Below are positions 23,094 to 32,254 of a DNA stretch of 64,000 bases, piece after piece. The stretch is from Pseudazoarcus pumilus (lineage in GTDB: Bacteria; Pseudomonadota; Gammaproteobacteria; Burkholderiales; Rhodocyclaceae). The notes under the pieces are model-generated. The model did no database searches. It was not told the DNA's origin and was given only the letters and a program-made list of their open reading frames with translations. Position 1 is the first letter of the stretch. The number at the start of each line of letters is the position of its first letter. Location: assembly GCF_002872475.1 (NCBI RefSeq), contig NZ_CP025682.1:372001-436000 (forward strand), given 5' to 3'. The translations under genes and the position numbers were made by a program.

Positions 23094-23768
23094 TCAGCGT
23101 CCCCGGGCGTCGAGCCACAGAATCTTGTGGATCTGGGTCTGGAAGCGTACCGGCAGGCGGTCGCGCACGATCCATTCGGCAAGTGCAGTGGGATCGAGAC
23201 GCCCGTGCACGGGCGAGAGCAGCACCGGGCAGCGTTCGGCCAGACGGTGTTCGACAATGCACGCCCGCGCCCAGGCGTAGTCGGCTTCGTCGGCGAGCAC
23301 GATCTTGAGTTCGTCGTCGCTGCGCAGGTGGGCAAGATTGGCCCACAGGTTGCGGTCGGCCTCGCCCGAGCCCGGTGCCTTGAGATCGACGATGCGTGAA
23401 ACCCGCGCATCGACGCCGGAAATGTCGAGCGCTCCGCTGGTTTCCAGCGAGACGGAGAAGCCCCGATCACACAGCGCGGCGAGCAGTTGCAGGCAGGACT
23501 TCTGCGCGAGCGGCTCACCACCGGTGACGCACACGTGTCGCAGGCCGTGCGCAGCAACTTCTGCGATCAGCTCGTCAAGGTCGCGTGACCGTCCGCCGTG
23601 GAACGCGTACTCGGTGTCGCACCAGACGCAGCGCAAGGGGCAGCCGGTCAGCCGGACGAAGACCGTCGGCAAGCCAGTGCGCGAGGTTTCACCCTGAATG
23701 GAAGCGAAGACCTCGGTGACGCGCACCGAGGTCTTCGTTCTTTCCTGCAACTCCTGCACGGGTGCCAC
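23094..23768 (-). CDS. queE: 7-carboxy-7-deazaguanine synthase (radical SAM)
   Basis: QueE rearranges 6-carboxytetrahydropterin to 7-carboxy-7-deazaguanine. The 224-residue protein has the VTEVFASIQGE start and a radical-SAM cluster C43-x3-C47-x2-C50 (CPLRCVWC). The spacing is CX3CX2C, with no long insert between the cysteines. The GTG at 23768 overlaps the cpoB stop by one base, which makes translational coupling likely; a later in-frame GTG (codon 4) is possible. The 5' coding region contains a 13-bp perfect inverted repeat (23706-23736). Confidence 0.92.
   Translation of the reverse strand: MAPVQELQERTKTSVRVTEVFASIQGETSRTGLPTVFVRLTGCPLRCVWCDTEYAFHGGRSRDLDELIAEVAAHGLRHVCVTGGEPLAQKSCLQLLAALCDRGFSVSLETSGALDISGVDARVSRIVDLKAPGSGEADRNLWANLAHLRSDDELKIVLADEADYAWARACIVEHRLAERCPVLLSPVHGRLDPTALAEWIVRDRLPVRFQTQIHKILWLDARGR
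23706..23736. repeat. Perfect 13-bp inverted repeat inside the start of queE
   Basis: The arms GAAGACCTCGGTG (23706-23718) and CACCGAGGTCTTC (23724-23736) flank a 5-base loop. In the mRNA this forms a very stable hairpin about 30-60 bases after the queE start. There is no T run on the queE strand, so simple intrinsic termination is unlikely; it could slow ribosomes, stabilise the upstream tol-pal mRNA end or be a processing site. Confidence 0.6.
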
Positions 23769-24484
23769 TACTGCTGGACGCGCTGGCGGGCGACCTGGGC
23801 AGCCGAACTGTCCGGATGCTGGGCAATGATGCGTCCGAGGGTGTCCTGCGCCGCACGCCGCTCGCCGAGCAGCAATTGGCTGTTGGCCAGACCGAGCAGT
23901 GCATCGGGCACGATGTCGTTGTCAGGCCAGGTCGTCACGATGGTGTCGAACATGGCCCGGGCCGCCGCGACTTCCTTGGCCTGCAGCGCGGCATTGCCCG
24001 CCCAGAAATGGGCGTTGGGCAAAAAACCGCTGGCCGGATAGTCGGTGATGAAGGCGCGGAAGGCCGACAGGGCCTCGGCGTGCTTGCCATCCTTGAGCAA
24101 TTGCAGTGCAGCCTCGTAGCTACTCGCCTCGACCGCAGGATCGGGCCCGCTGCGCTGCTGCGCCGCGGCCGACTCCTTGGAAGCGGTTTCGAGCTTGAGT
24201 ACACGGCCGTCCAGATCGACGTAGAAGTCGTGCTGGCGCGTGCGCAAGGACTCCATTTCGTGGGTGAGCACCTCGAGCTGGCCGCGCAGGCGAGCGACTT
24301 CCTCTTTCAGCGCGGCGTTCTGGTTGAGCAGATCGAAGTGCGCCCGACTGATGGTGTTGAAGCGCGCGTTCATCTCTTCGCGCAGGCTGTTCACCTGGCG
24401 CGAATCCGACCCGAACACCTGCGCCTGGGCCGAAGACACGCTCAGGATGGTGAACAACAGCGCTGTCGACAGACCACGCAGCAT
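23768..24484 (-). CDS. cpoB: Cell division coordinator CpoB (YbgF)
   Basis: A 238-residue periplasmic protein with a signal peptide ending SAQAQ (cleavage near residue 22). A coiled-coil trimerisation region follows (about 28-105: REEMNARFNTISRAHFDLLNQNAALKEE continuing as heptads). Tetratricopeptide repeats occupy the C-terminal half (about 120-235). CpoB links Tol-Pal constriction to peptidoglycan synthesis at division. Its ATG overlaps the pal stop codon, so the two are coupled. The queE start overlaps its own stop. Confidence 0.93.
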   Translation of the reverse strand: MLRGLSTALLFTILSVSSAQAQVFGSDSRQVNSLREEMNARFNTISRAHFDLLNQNAALKEEVARLRGQLEVLTHEMESLRTRQHDFYVDLDGRVLKLETASKESAAAQQRSGPDPAVEASSYEAALQLLKDGKHAEALSAFRAFITDYPASGFLPNAHFWAGNAALQAKEVAAARAMFDTIVTTWPDNDIVPDALLGLANSQLLLGERRAAQDTLGRIIAQHPDSSAAQVARQRVQQ

Positions 24485-25077
24485 CAGAACTCGCCGGTGT
24501 AGAGCATGTCTGAGCGACGATTCTCGGCCCAGCAGCTCTCCGTCGACTCGGTGCAGCGCGGCTTCTCTTCGCCGAGGCTGACCGATTCGATCTGGGTTTC
24601 GTCGACGCCGAGCAGCACCAGTGCGCGCTTGACCGCCTCGGCACGCTTCTGGCCCAGGGCGAGGTTGTACTCGCGACTGCCGCGCTCGTCGGTGTTGCCC
24701 TGGATCATCATCTTGATCTGCCCGTGGCCCTTCAGGAAGGCGGCATGGGCATCGATCAGGTCAGCGAACTCGGGACGGATCACGAAGCTGTCGAAGTCGA
24801 AGTAGATCGTGCGCTGAGACAGGATGTGGTTGGGATCGGTCAGGGATGCGATGCTGCCGCTCGCCGAGCCGTCGGTCGCCGAGCTGCCGGAGGCGTCGCC
24901 GCCGGCCAGTGCGCCCATGTCGTTGCGCGAGATGCTCGAGTCCGAAACCGCCGCCGTGGTGGTGTCCGATCCGGACGCGCCGGCCGAACCGGCCGTACCG
25001 TCGGCAGCCTGGTCCCCGGTCCCACTGCAAGCGATCAGCAGCGAGGCGAGAAGTGCTGGCAGGAGAACTTTCTTCAT
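24484..25077 (-). CDS. pal: Peptidoglycan-associated lipoprotein Pal
   Basis: A 197-residue outer-membrane lipoprotein. The ATG at 25077 gives a lipoprotein signal peptide with lipobox LIAC and lipidated Cys17. A Ser/Gly/Ala/Asp-rich linker (about 18-85) of low complexity comes next. The OmpA-like peptidoglycan-binding domain follows (about 90-195: IYFDFDSFVIRPEF, GNTDERGSREYN). The linker is longer than in E. coli Pal. The frame is open upstream, but only this start gives a lipobox. It anchors the Tol system to the cell wall. Confidence 0.94.
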   Translation of the reverse strand: MKKVLLPALLASLLIACSGTGDQAADGTAGSAGASGSDTTTAAVSDSSISRNDMGALAGGDASGSSATDGSASGSIASLTDPNHILSQRTIYFDFDSFVIRPEFADLIDAHAAFLKGHGQIKMMIQGNTDERGSREYNLALGQKRAEAVKRALVLLGVDETQIESVSLGEEKPRCTESTESCWAENRRSDMLYTGEF

Positions 25078-25114
25078 ATCGATTCCCTTGAAAGTGGAAA
25101 AAACCGACAAATCT

Positions 25115-26395
25115 TCATTGCCGGGGGATTGGGCCCCAGGCTGGCTCGCGGATCTCCGCCGCCTGGCTTGTAAGGCGCTGCCGCACGCGGCCGTCCGTAG
25201 ATACGGCCGAGAGCACGCCGCGACTCGCGCTACCGGAAGCATAGAGGATCATGCGTCCGTTGGGGGAAAAGCTGGGTGATTCTACACCCGGTTCGCTGGT
25301 CAGAATGACGCTTCTACGCGACGAAAGATCGAGCAGCGCCACCTGGAAACGTCCCTCCCTGCGGGTGACATACGCCAGGCTGCGGCCGTCTGGGGACGGA
25401 CGGGGGGTGACGTTGTAGCTGCCCTCGAAGGTGACGCGTTCGGCATCGCCGCCATCGGCAGCGACGCGATAGATCTGCGGGCTGCCACCGCGGTCGGATG
25501 TGAAATAGATCCAGCGACCGTCATGCGACCAGGCCGGTTCGGTGTCGATGCTCTCCGAGAAGCTGATGCGCTTCAGGCCCGAGCCGTCGGCGTTGATGAT
25601 GTACATCTGCGACGGTCCATCCTTGGTCAGCACCACCGCGAGGCGCTTGCCGTCCGGCGCCCAGGCCGGGGCCGAATTCGAACCGAGGAAGGCCGCCACC
25701 TGCTGACGCTGCCCGGTCGGCAGGTCATGGATGTAGATGATGGGCTTCTTCTTCTCGAACGAGACGTAGGCCAGACGCTTGCCGTCCGGCGACCATGACG
25801 GCGAGATGATGGGCTCGCGCGAGATCAGTGCGGGCTGCGGGTTCATGCCGTCGGCGTCGGCGATCTGCAGCTCGTGGCGTGCACCCTTGACGACCACATA
25901 GGCGATGCGCGTCGAGAAATAACCGGGCTGGCCGGTCAGCTTCTCGTAGACGAAGTCGGCGATGCGGTGGCCGGTGACGCGGTTCTGCTTGGCGCTCATG
26001 TGCAGTGAAAGGGCGCCCAGCTCGATGCGCCGGATGGTGTCGAACAGGCGTACGCGGACGCTGAAGCGCCCGTCGGTGAGCGACACCACGGTCCCGGTCA
26101 GCACCGCGTCGGCGCCGCGCTTGCGCAGCGCCGGCAGGTCGGGAATCTGAGATTCGGGGTAGGTCTGCAGGCCGGTGTCGACCAGACCGAAGAGGCCACT
26201 GCGTTCGAGGTCCGCACGGATCACGTCGGTGACGCTGTCGGGGAGGCGGTTTTCGTTCTCGAGAACCGGGATTGCAAGCGGAAAACGGGTGGCGCTGGCA
26301 CCCGTGATCTCGATCGACAGCTGTGCATGCGCGACGGTTGCGAAGAACACGACCCAGCAGGCGAGCAAAGCGCGCAATGGGAGCTTCATAGTCAT
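25115..26395 (-). CDS. tolB: Tol-Pal system periplasmic protein TolB
   Basis: TolB is the periplasmic partner of Pal and TolA. The 426-residue product has a signal peptide (cleavage after AHA) and an N-terminal alpha/beta domain (about 25-160). A six-bladed beta-propeller of repeated WSPDGK/WAPDGK/WSHDGR/PSPDGR/FSPNGR motifs occupies about 190-425. The start at 26395 (MTMKL) is preferred; an ATG six bases later or an upstream ATG at 26416 are alternatives, and none has a clear ribosome binding site. A 133-bp gap with a large hairpin separates it from tolA. Confidence 0.93.
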   Translation of the reverse strand: MTMKLPLRALLACWVVFFATVAHAQLSIEITGASATRFPLAIPVLENENRLPDSVTDVIRADLERSGLFGLVDTGLQTYPESQIPDLPALRKRGADAVLTGTVVSLTDGRFSVRVRLFDTIRRIELGALSLHMSAKQNRVTGHRIADFVYEKLTGQPGYFSTRIAYVVVKGARHELQIADADGMNPQPALISREPIISPSWSPDGKRLAYVSFEKKKPIIYIHDLPTGQRQQVAAFLGSNSAPAWAPDGKRLAVVLTKDGPSQMYIINADGSGLKRISFSESIDTEPAWSHDGRWIYFTSDRGGSPQIYRVAADGGDAERVTFEGSYNVTPRPSPDGRSLAYVTRREGRFQVALLDLSSRRSVILTSEPGVESPSFSPNGRMILYASGSASRGVLSAVSTDGRVRQRLTSQAAEIREPAWGPIPRQ

Positions 26396-26423
26396 ATCGG
26401 GCAAAGGACTCCGCAAATTATAG

Positions 26424-26454
26424 CCGGCGCGACCCGTGCTGCGGGTCGCGCCGG
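26424..26454. repeat. Stable hairpin in the tolA-tolB spacer
   Basis: The 13-bp arms CCGGCGCGACCCG / CGGGTCGCGCCGG enclose a 5-base loop. On the minus (tol) strand the hairpin is followed by CTATAATTTG, not a T run. It may be a processing or stability element; the TATAAT (26417-26422 complement) could be a secondary promoter for tolB, but no -35 box was found. Confidence 0.5.
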
Positions 26455-26528
26455 TCGTTGGTGAAACCGCGATACCGTCAAGGTTTGCGTGACGGGAGCG
26501 GGCGCTGCGGCCGGATTGCCGTGCCGGA

Positions 26529-27530
26529 TCATGGCGCCTCCAGCGGCCGGAAGGTGATGCTCAGTTCCCGCTGGAACAGCTTTCGATCCTCCGGCAAGGG
26601 TAACGGGCTTGCACGCTGGATGGCGCGTTCGATTGCGATATCGAGCTGTGCGTTCCCCGAAGACTGAAGCAATTCCACCTTGGATACGTCGCCATTGGGC
26701 AGTTGCGTGACCCTGAACAAGGCCTCCGGATTGCCTTGCAGACCGGGTGGAATGATCAGCCGGCTGCGCACGTGCAGCCGCAGCAGGTTCTCGTAGGCGG
26801 CTAGTGCGGCCGGGTCTGCTTGCGGCGAGGTGCGCGCACGCGCCATCTCCTGCGCGAGGCGCTCCGAAAGATAGTCCGGCACCTGTGGCGACGGTTCCGC
26901 GGCCGGTTTCGGCGGCGCCGGCGGAGGGCTCGGTTTGGGTTCCGGTAGCGGCGCGGGTTCGGGCGCGGCCTCGGGCTGCGGCGGCTCCGGCTCGGGCGCC
27001 GGGGGCGAGGGGGCCGGTTCCGGGCGCGGTGGCTGCGGTGGCTGCGGTTTTGGCTCGGGCTTGGGCGGCGGCGGCTCCGGCGTCGGCGCGGGCTTGGGCG
27101 GCGGCGGAGGTGGCTCTGGCCGCGGCTCGGGCTTGGGTGGCGCAGGTTTGGGCGCCGGCTCCGGCTTGGGCGGAGGCGGCGGAGCGGGTTTGGGCTCCGG
27201 TTTCGGCGGCGGAGGCGTTGCTGGCTTGGGTGGCGGCGGAGGTGGCGGTTCCGGCTTCGGCTCCGGTTTGGGGGGCGCGGGCTTGGGCTCGGGTTCCGGC
27301 GCCGGCTTCGGGGCGGGCTTGGGTGCGGGCTTGGGTGCCGGCTTGGCGGCAGCGGGCTCCTCGGGGGCGCCCACCAGGGCGACCTCGAGCGTTGCGGGTG
27401 GACGCGTCTCCCAGCGCACGCCGATGAACAGGAACACGGCCAGGCCGACATGCACGAGCACGGCCAGCACCATTGACCAGAATTTGCCCGCCGCGTCGGG
27501 TGTCGCTGTACGCAGCCAATCGTGCTTCAT
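26529..27530 (-). CDS. tolA: TolA with proline-rich (TonB-like) central domain
   Basis: The 333-residue inner-membrane protein spans from TolQR to the outer membrane. There is one transmembrane helix (about 17-38) and a C-terminal globular TolA domain (about 240-333, with FRVTQLPNGDVSKVELLQSSG). The middle (about 55-225) is almost entirely Pro/Lys/Glu/Ala in PKPEPKP and PPPPKPA repeats. E. coli TolA has a long alpha-helical Lys/Ala/Glu region there; this one should be an extended polyproline rod as in TonB. It overlaps tolR by 4 bases (ATGA). The function call rests on operon position and the C-terminal domain. Confidence 0.92.
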   Translation of the reverse strand: MKHDWLRTATPDAAGKFWSMVLAVLVHVGLAVFLFIGVRWETRPPATLEVALVGAPEEPAAAKPAPKPAPKPAPKPAPEPEPKPAPPKPEPKPEPPPPPPPKPATPPPPKPEPKPAPPPPPKPEPAPKPAPPKPEPRPEPPPPPPKPAPTPEPPPPKPEPKPQPPQPPRPEPAPSPPAPEPEPPQPEAAPEPAPLPEPKPSPPPAPPKPAAEPSPQVPDYLSERLAQEMARARTSPQADPAALAAYENLLRLHVRSRLIIPPGLQGNPEALFRVTQLPNGDVSKVELLQSSGNAQLDIAIERAIQRASPLPLPEDRKLFQRELSITFRPLEAP

Positions 27531-27934
27531 CTGCCGGGACCGCTCTGCGTCTGCAAGCTGACACGTGAAAAGCCCGTGCGTCGAAGCTGGTCGAGGGTCG
27601 TCATGACGCGGTCGTAGCTGACGTTGCGATCCGCCGCGACGATGACGTTTTGCGCTGGGTTGGCTTCCAGCAGTTCCGTGAGGGCTGTGCGTAGCTGTGC
27701 GTTGCTCATCTCCTGCGGGCTGTCACTCACGGAACGTTGCAGGGCAAGGCTCTCAGTGCGCACGACCACATAGACCGCTTCCGAAGGCGGCGGCGGCAGG
27801 TCAGACACCTCGGGCAGATCCACCGAGCCGTGCTGGATCATCGGTGCGGTAACCATGAAGATCACGAGCAGCACCAGCATCACGTCGATGTAGGGCACTA
27901 CGTTGATCTGGTTCATGAGCCTGCGCTGGCGCAT
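27527..27934 (-). CDS. tolR: Tol-Pal system protein TolR
   Basis: This 135-residue ExbD/TolR protein forms the proton channel with TolQ. One transmembrane helix (about 14-34) contains the functional aspartate Asp17 (PYIDVMLVLL). The periplasmic domain follows with a Pro-rich start (DLPPPPSEAV). It lies 21 bp after tolQ and overlaps tolA by 4 bases. Confidence 0.95.
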   Translation of the reverse strand: MRQRRLMNQINVVPYIDVMLVLLVIFMVTAPMIQHGSVDLPEVSDLPPPPSEAVYVVVRTESLALQRSVSDSPQEMSNAQLRTALTELLEANPAQNVIVAADRNVSYDRVMTTLDQLRRTGFSRVSLQTQSGPGR

Positions 27935-27955
27935 CGGGGACCTCCTTGAAGCGGC

Positions 27956-28630
27956 TTAGCGCAGATGGCGTTGCAGGATGTTCGAGAATTCTTCCATGAA
28001 GCTCTCGAAGCGGATGCCGATGCGGTCGATGTCGTGCGTGAAGCGGTTGTACGCGACGACCGCCGGAATCGCGGCGAACAGGCCGATCGCCGTGGCCACC
28101 AGCGCCTCGGCGATGCCCGGTGCGACCAGCGCGAGCGAAGCGGTGCTGACGTTGGCCAGGCCGCGGAAGGCATTCATGATTCCCCACACCGTGCCGAGCA
28201 GGCCGATATAGGGCGCGACGGAACCGACCGTGGCGAGGAAGGCGGTATGCGATTCGAGGTCGTCCATCTCGCGCTGGTGGGTGGCGAGCATCGCCCGGCG
28301 CGAGCCGTCGATGATGGCCACGTGGTCGTGACTCTTGGCCCGCAACTTGGTGAATTCGCGGTAGCCGGCCTCGAAGATGCGTTCCATGCCGACGCAGGTG
28401 TGGCGGGATGAGGCCGCATTCTGGTAGAGCGTGTTCAGATCGCCACCACTCCAGAAGCTGCGTTCGAAGCGGCCGGTGCTCGAACGCATTGCGCGGATCT
28501 GGAACCATTTGCGGAAGATCCAGTACCAGGAGATCAGGGACAGGCCGGCGAGCAGCGCCATGACCAGCTGCACGAGCAGGCTTGCCTGGCTGATCAGGTA
28601 GAGGATGGATAGGTTCTCGTTAGCGATCAT
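27956..28630 (-). CDS. tolQ: Tol-Pal system protein TolQ
   Basis: TolQ is the 224-residue MotA/TolQ/ExbB-type inner-membrane motor subunit. It has three transmembrane segments (about 10-35, 130-155 and 165-190), including GSVAPYIGLLGTVWGIMNAF and the polar residues of the third helix. The ATG at 28630 overlaps the ybgC stop (ATGA). The open frame runs far upstream through ybgC in another frame and is not coding there. Confidence 0.95.
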   Translation of the reverse strand: MIANENLSILYLISQASLLVQLVMALLAGLSLISWYWIFRKWFQIRAMRSSTGRFERSFWSGGDLNTLYQNAASSRHTCVGMERIFEAGYREFTKLRAKSHDHVAIIDGSRRAMLATHQREMDDLESHTAFLATVGSVAPYIGLLGTVWGIMNAFRGLANVSTASLALVAPGIAEALVATAIGLFAAIPAVVAYNRFTHDIDRIGIRFESFMEEFSNILQRHLR

Positions 28631-29070
28631 GTCGGGTCGGCTATGGCTGGCAACAGGGACCGCAGAGCGGTCGGGATCGGAGTGGGACGGCCGCTTGCGG
28701 CGTTGACGCAGGCGATCGTGATGCGCGAATCGAACAGGACTTGCTCGCCGCGCACCACGCTCTGCGCGAAGACCAGGCTGGCGCGGCCCAGACGGGTGAG
28801 TCGGGTGACGATGGACAGCGCGTCGTCGAGACGGGCCGGGGCGAGATAGTCGGCCTGCACCGCGCGTACGACGAAGACCGTGCGCAACTCGTCGCACATG
28901 GTCCGCTGCTCGAAGCCGAGCGCGCGCAGCCATTCCGTGCGGGCCCGTTCGCAGTAGCGCAGGTAGTTGGCGTAGTACACCACGCCGGCGGCATCGGTGT
29001 CCTCGTAATAGACCCGGGCGGGAATCGAGAAGGCAGCATCGTTCGGCGCGGGCATGGCGGTCGAGAGCAT
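28627..29070 (-). CDS. ybgC: Acyl-CoA thioesterase YbgC (Tol-Pal associated)
   Basis: A 147-residue hot-dog-fold thioesterase. The active-site segment YYEDTDAAGVVYYANYL has the catalytic Asp26; the histidine found shortly after it in some homologues is a tyrosine here. It heads the tol operon as in most proteobacteria and probably hydrolyses acyl-CoA or acyl-ACP linked to phospholipid supply. An in-frame ATG at codon 6 is an alternative start. Confidence 0.92.
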   Translation of the reverse strand: MLSTAMPAPNDAAFSIPARVYYEDTDAAGVVYYANYLRYCERARTEWLRALGFEQRTMCDELRTVFVVRAVQADYLAPARLDDALSIVTRLTRLGRASLVFAQSVVRGEQVLFDSRITIACVNAASGRPTPIPTALRSLLPAIADPT

Positions 29071-29252
29071 TGCGGCATTCTAGCCGAGCGCAGCCGGTGC
29101 TGCGTACCCGTGCGAAGGAGTGGCTGTATCGAATGGTAAAAAGTGCCGCGCATGGCTGGGAATTGGCCCGAACGTGCATCGATTGCGAGTGCAATGCTAT
29201 TCTTTAGGACGTTTCGCCCGGCTCCGGGTACATCGGCAACAGGTTATCGAGC

Positions 29253-30356
29253 GTGGTCACTCCCCCCAAGCGCAATCGTGCGGTTCCCGCCTCAGCCGCG
29301 GCTTCCAGCTTGCCGCCGGATCATGACGAGCTGTCGCTGCACGAATGCGCCAGCCTGGTGGAAGTGCAGGAGGTGAGCACCGGCATCGGGTCGGCATGCG
29401 AGGAGGTCGCCGTGCTCTATGCCAACGGCAACGTGCGCGAGGCCGAGGCCCTGCTCGAGGCCCTGCTTGCAGATGCCGGTCACGCCGACGACGAATGGCC
29501 GTGGACCATGCTCCTCGACCTGTACCGTTTGACCGGTCAGCGTGAGCGTTTCGAAGCGAAGGTGATCGACTACGCAACGCGTTTCGAGCGTTCGCCACCG
29601 CCGTGGCAGGACCTGTCGGCGACGGCGCCGCGCGCGCGCGGCGGTGCCACACCGTCGCTGAAACTCGCCGGCCTGCTCTCCAGTGCGCTGGCCAAGCAGA
29701 TCGAGCAGATCGTCGTGCTTGGCGAGCGCAACCGTGCGGTACGCATCGACATGGCCTCGTTGCGCGATGCCGACGACGAGGGCAGCGCGCTGCTGCTCGA
29801 CGCGGTCGCGCGCCTGCGGCGCGCCCGCGTGCGCGTTTCACTGTCCGGCGTCGACAAACTGGTCACGACCCTGTCCGCGCGCATTGAGGTCGGCGTGGCC
29901 GAACAGCGTTCGCTGTGGCTGCTGCTGCTCGAGTTGCTGCAGAACGGGGGGGCGCAGGAGCGTTTCGACGACCTGGCGCTCGACTACGCGATCACCTTCG
30001 AAGAGTCGCCGCCGTCCTGGAATCCGGTCGAGCCCCTGACCGAGGATACGGCGCCGGATGCCGGTGTCGCGCTGCGCGCCGGCGGTCATCTGGCCTTCGA
30101 CGGCGAGATCGCCGGCGGCGGCAGCGCGGTCTTCGGTCGCATCGTCGAACTGGCCGAGGAGCGCAGCGACATCGTCGTCGATTGCAGCCGGTTGCGGCGC
30201 ATGGACTTCGTCAGTGCCGGCACGCTGTTCAACGTCTTGTCGACGCTGCGCGGCAAGGGGCGAAACGTCACGCTGCGCGGTGTCAATGCGATGGTGCTCG
30301 CGCTGTTGCACGTGATGGGTGTGGGCCAGGTCGCCAGGATCACGCCGCGCCCCTGA
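29253..30356 (+). CDS. Protein with two helical-repeat plus STAS modules
   Basis: The 367-residue protein is built from a duplicated unit. Each unit has a helical TPR/FimV-like segment. The first reads [20 protein letters not shown] (about 88-107) and then RFERSPPPW. The second reads [20 protein letters not shown] and then [13 protein letters not shown]-like domain follows in each (about 135-205 and 270-365; the second has [19 protein letters not shown]). STAS domains act in anti-sigma antagonism, sulfate carriers and lipid transport; the SAGTLF serine region is typical of the fold. No signal peptide is present. It starts with GTG at 29253 and ends 20 bp before hslV, so it may be co-transcribed with hslVU. 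The function is unknown. Confidence 0.65.
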   Translation: MVTPPKRNRAVPASAAASSLPPDHDELSLHECASLVEVQEVSTGIGSACEEVAVLYANGNVREAEALLEALLADAGHADDEWPWTMLLDLYRLTGQRERFEAKVIDYATRFERSPPPWQDLSATAPRARGGATPSLKLAGLLSSALAKQIEQIVVLGERNRAVRIDMASLRDADDEGSALLLDAVARLRRARVRVSLSGVDKLVTTLSARIEVGVAEQRSLWLLLLELLQNGGAQERFDDLALDYAITFEESPPSWNPVEPLTEDTAPDAGVALRAGGHLAFDGEIAGGGSAVFGRIVELAEERSDIVVDCSRLRRMDFVSAGTLFNVLSTLRGKGRNVTLRGVNAMVLALLHVMGVGQVARITPRP

Positions 30357-30376
30357 ACGCATCAAAGGAATTTCGA

Positions 30377-30916
30377 ATGGAGCAATACCACGGTACGACG
30401 ATCCTGTCCGTGCGTCGCGGGCGTGAAGTCGCCCTCGGTGGCGACGGGCAGGTGACGCTCGGCAACATCGTCATCAAGGCCAGTGCGCGCAAGGTGCGCA
30501 CCATCCACGACGGCAAGATCCTCGCCGGTTTCGCCGGCGGCACGGCCGACGCCTTCACGCTGTTCGAACGCTTCGAGGCCAAGCTCGACCAGCACCGGGG
30601 CAACCTCTTGCGCAGCGCGGTGGAACTGGCCAAGGACTGGCGCACCGACCGCATGCTGCGCCGTCTCGAGGCGATGCTGGCGGTGGCCGACGCCGAGCAC
30701 TCACTGATCATCACCGGCAACGGCGATGTGCTCGAACCCGAGCAGGGCATCGTCGCGATCGGCAGCGGCGGGGCCTATGCGCAGGCCGCCGCGCGCGCGC
30801 TGTTCGAGAACACCGAACTGTCGCCCGAGGACATCGTGCGCCGCTCGCTGAGCATTGCCGGCGACCTGTGCATCTACACCAACAACAACCACGTCGTCGA
30901 GGTGCTGCCCGCATGA
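30377..30916 (+). CDS. hslV: ATP-dependent protease peptidase subunit HslV
   Basis: HslV is the proteasome-related peptidase of the HslVU (ClpQY) complex. The 179-residue precursor begins with a six-residue propeptide (MEQYHG) before the catalytic N-terminal Thr7 (TTILSVRR), where E. coli loses only the initiator Met. GDGQVTLG, the [17 protein letters not shown] segment and the closing NNHVVEVL are canonical. AAAGGAA lies upstream of the ATG. Its stop overlaps the hslU start by 4 bases. Confidence 0.95.
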   Translation: MEQYHGTTILSVRRGREVALGGDGQVTLGNIVIKASARKVRTIHDGKILAGFAGGTADAFTLFERFEAKLDQHRGNLLRSAVELAKDWRTDRMLRRLEAMLAVADAEHSLIITGNGDVLEPEQGIVAIGSGGAYAQAAARALFENTELSPEDIVRRSLSIAGDLCIYTNNNHVVEVLPA

Positions 30917-32241
30917 CCTGGATGACCCCCCCCGAAATCGTCTCCGAACTCGACAAGCACATCGTCGGCCAGGACCGTGCCAAGCGCGCGGTCGCGATCG
31001 CGCTGCGCAATCGCTGGCGCCGCGCCCAGGTGGCCGAACCGCTGCGCAGCGAGATCACCCCCAAGAACATCCTGATGATCGGCCCCACCGGCGTGGGCAA
31101 GACCGAGATCGCGCGGCGGCTGGCGCGGCTGGCCAACGCGCCCTTCGTCAAGGTCGAGGCGACCAAGTTCACCGAGGTCGGCTATGTCGGTCGCGACGTG
31201 GAGACCATCATTCGCGATCTGGTGGAAATCGCCGTCAAGGATGCGCGCGAGGCGGCCATGCGTTCGGTGCGCACGCGCGCCGAGGATGCCGCCGAGGATC
31301 GCGTACTCGATGCGCTGCTGCCGGCGGCACGCCCCACCGGCCACGGCGACTCGGAGCCGGCGGATTCGGCGACGCGCCAGAAGTTTCGCAAGAAGCTGCG
31401 CGAGGGCGAACTCGACGACAAGGACATCGAGATCGAAGTCGCGCAATCGCCGATGAGTACCGAGATCTTCGCCCCGCCCGGGATGGAGGAGCTGACCCAG
31501 CAGATCCAGGGCATGTTCCAGAATCTGGGCCAGGTGCAGCGCAAGCAGCGTCGCATGAAGATTTCCGAGGCGCTCAAGGCGCTCGCCGACGAAGAGGCCG
31601 CGCGCCTGATCAACGATGAAGAGGTCAAGATCGCCGCGGTGCGCGCGGTCGAGCAGGACGGCATCGTCTTCCTCGACGAGGTCGACAAGATCGCCGCACG
31701 CTCCGACACCCAGGGGGCGGACGTCTCGCGCCAGGGCGTGCAGCGCGATCTGTTGCCGCTGGTCGAGGGCACGACGGTGTCGACCAAGTACGGCATGATC
31801 CGTACCGACCACATCCTGTTCATCGCCAGCGGTGCCTTCCACCTGTCCAAACCGTCGGACCTGATCCCTGAACTGCAGGGTCGTTTTCCGATTCGCGTCG
31901 AGCTCGAGAACCTCTCGGTCGAGGATTTCGAGCGCATCCTGACCCAGACCGATGCCTGCCTGACGCGCCAGTACGAAGCGTTGCTGGACACGGACGGCGT
32001 GAAAGTGTCGTTTTCGCGCGACGGAATCCGCCGTTTGGCCGAAATTGCCTATCAGGTCAACGAGAAGACCGAGAATATCGGTGCGCGTCGTCTATACACT
32101 GTGATGGAAAAGCTGCTCGAAGAGGTCTCGTTCGAGGCCGGCAAGCCGGGCTTCACCGAAGTGCTCGTCGACGCTGCCTGTGTCGACGCACGGCTGGACA
32201 TGTTCGCGCAGCGCGAGGATCTTGCACGTTACGTGCTCTGA
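30913..32241 (+). CDS. hslU: ATP-dependent protease ATPase subunit HslU
   Basis: HslU is the 442-residue AAA+ unfoldase that feeds HslV. It has Walker A GPTGVGKT (57-64), the pore motif GYVG in TEVGYVGRD, an intermediate I-domain (about 105-240), Walker [12 protein letters not shown], and the C-terminal sensor-2/GAR region ([16 protein letters not shown]). The C-terminal tail ending ARYVL is the part that docks into HslV. The ATG at 30913 is inside the hslV stop (ATGA). Confidence 0.96.
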   Translation: MTWMTPPEIVSELDKHIVGQDRAKRAVAIALRNRWRRAQVAEPLRSEITPKNILMIGPTGVGKTEIARRLARLANAPFVKVEATKFTEVGYVGRDVETIIRDLVEIAVKDAREAAMRSVRTRAEDAAEDRVLDALLPAARPTGHGDSEPADSATRQKFRKKLREGELDDKDIEIEVAQSPMSTEIFAPPGMEELTQQIQGMFQNLGQVQRKQRRMKISEALKALADEEAARLINDEEVKIAAVRAVEQDGIVFLDEVDKIAARSDTQGADVSRQGVQRDLLPLVEGTTVSTKYGMIRTDHILFIASGAFHLSKPSDLIPELQGRFPIRVELENLSVEDFERILTQTDACLTRQYEALLDTDGVKVSFSRDGIRRLAEIAYQVNEKTENIGARRLYTVMEKLLEEVSFEAGKPGFTEVLVDAACVDARLDMFAQREDLARYVL

Positions 32242-32254
32242 CGGGAGAGCGACC

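Noticed and set aside
26417-26422. TATAAT on the minus strand as a tolB promoter
   Set aside because: No -35 hexamer at a proper distance; the upstream sequence is a GC-rich hairpin. Left as a possibility in the hairpin entry only.
26935-27561. A Gly/Ser-rich frame on the plus strand inside tolA
   Set aside because: It is the mirror of the Pro/Lys/Glu repeat codons of tolA and not a glycine-rich protein.
27956-29194. A 412-codon version of tolQ starting far upstream
   Set aside because: The extra part overlaps ybgC in another frame; TolQ similarity begins at the ATG at 28630, which overlaps the ybgC stop.
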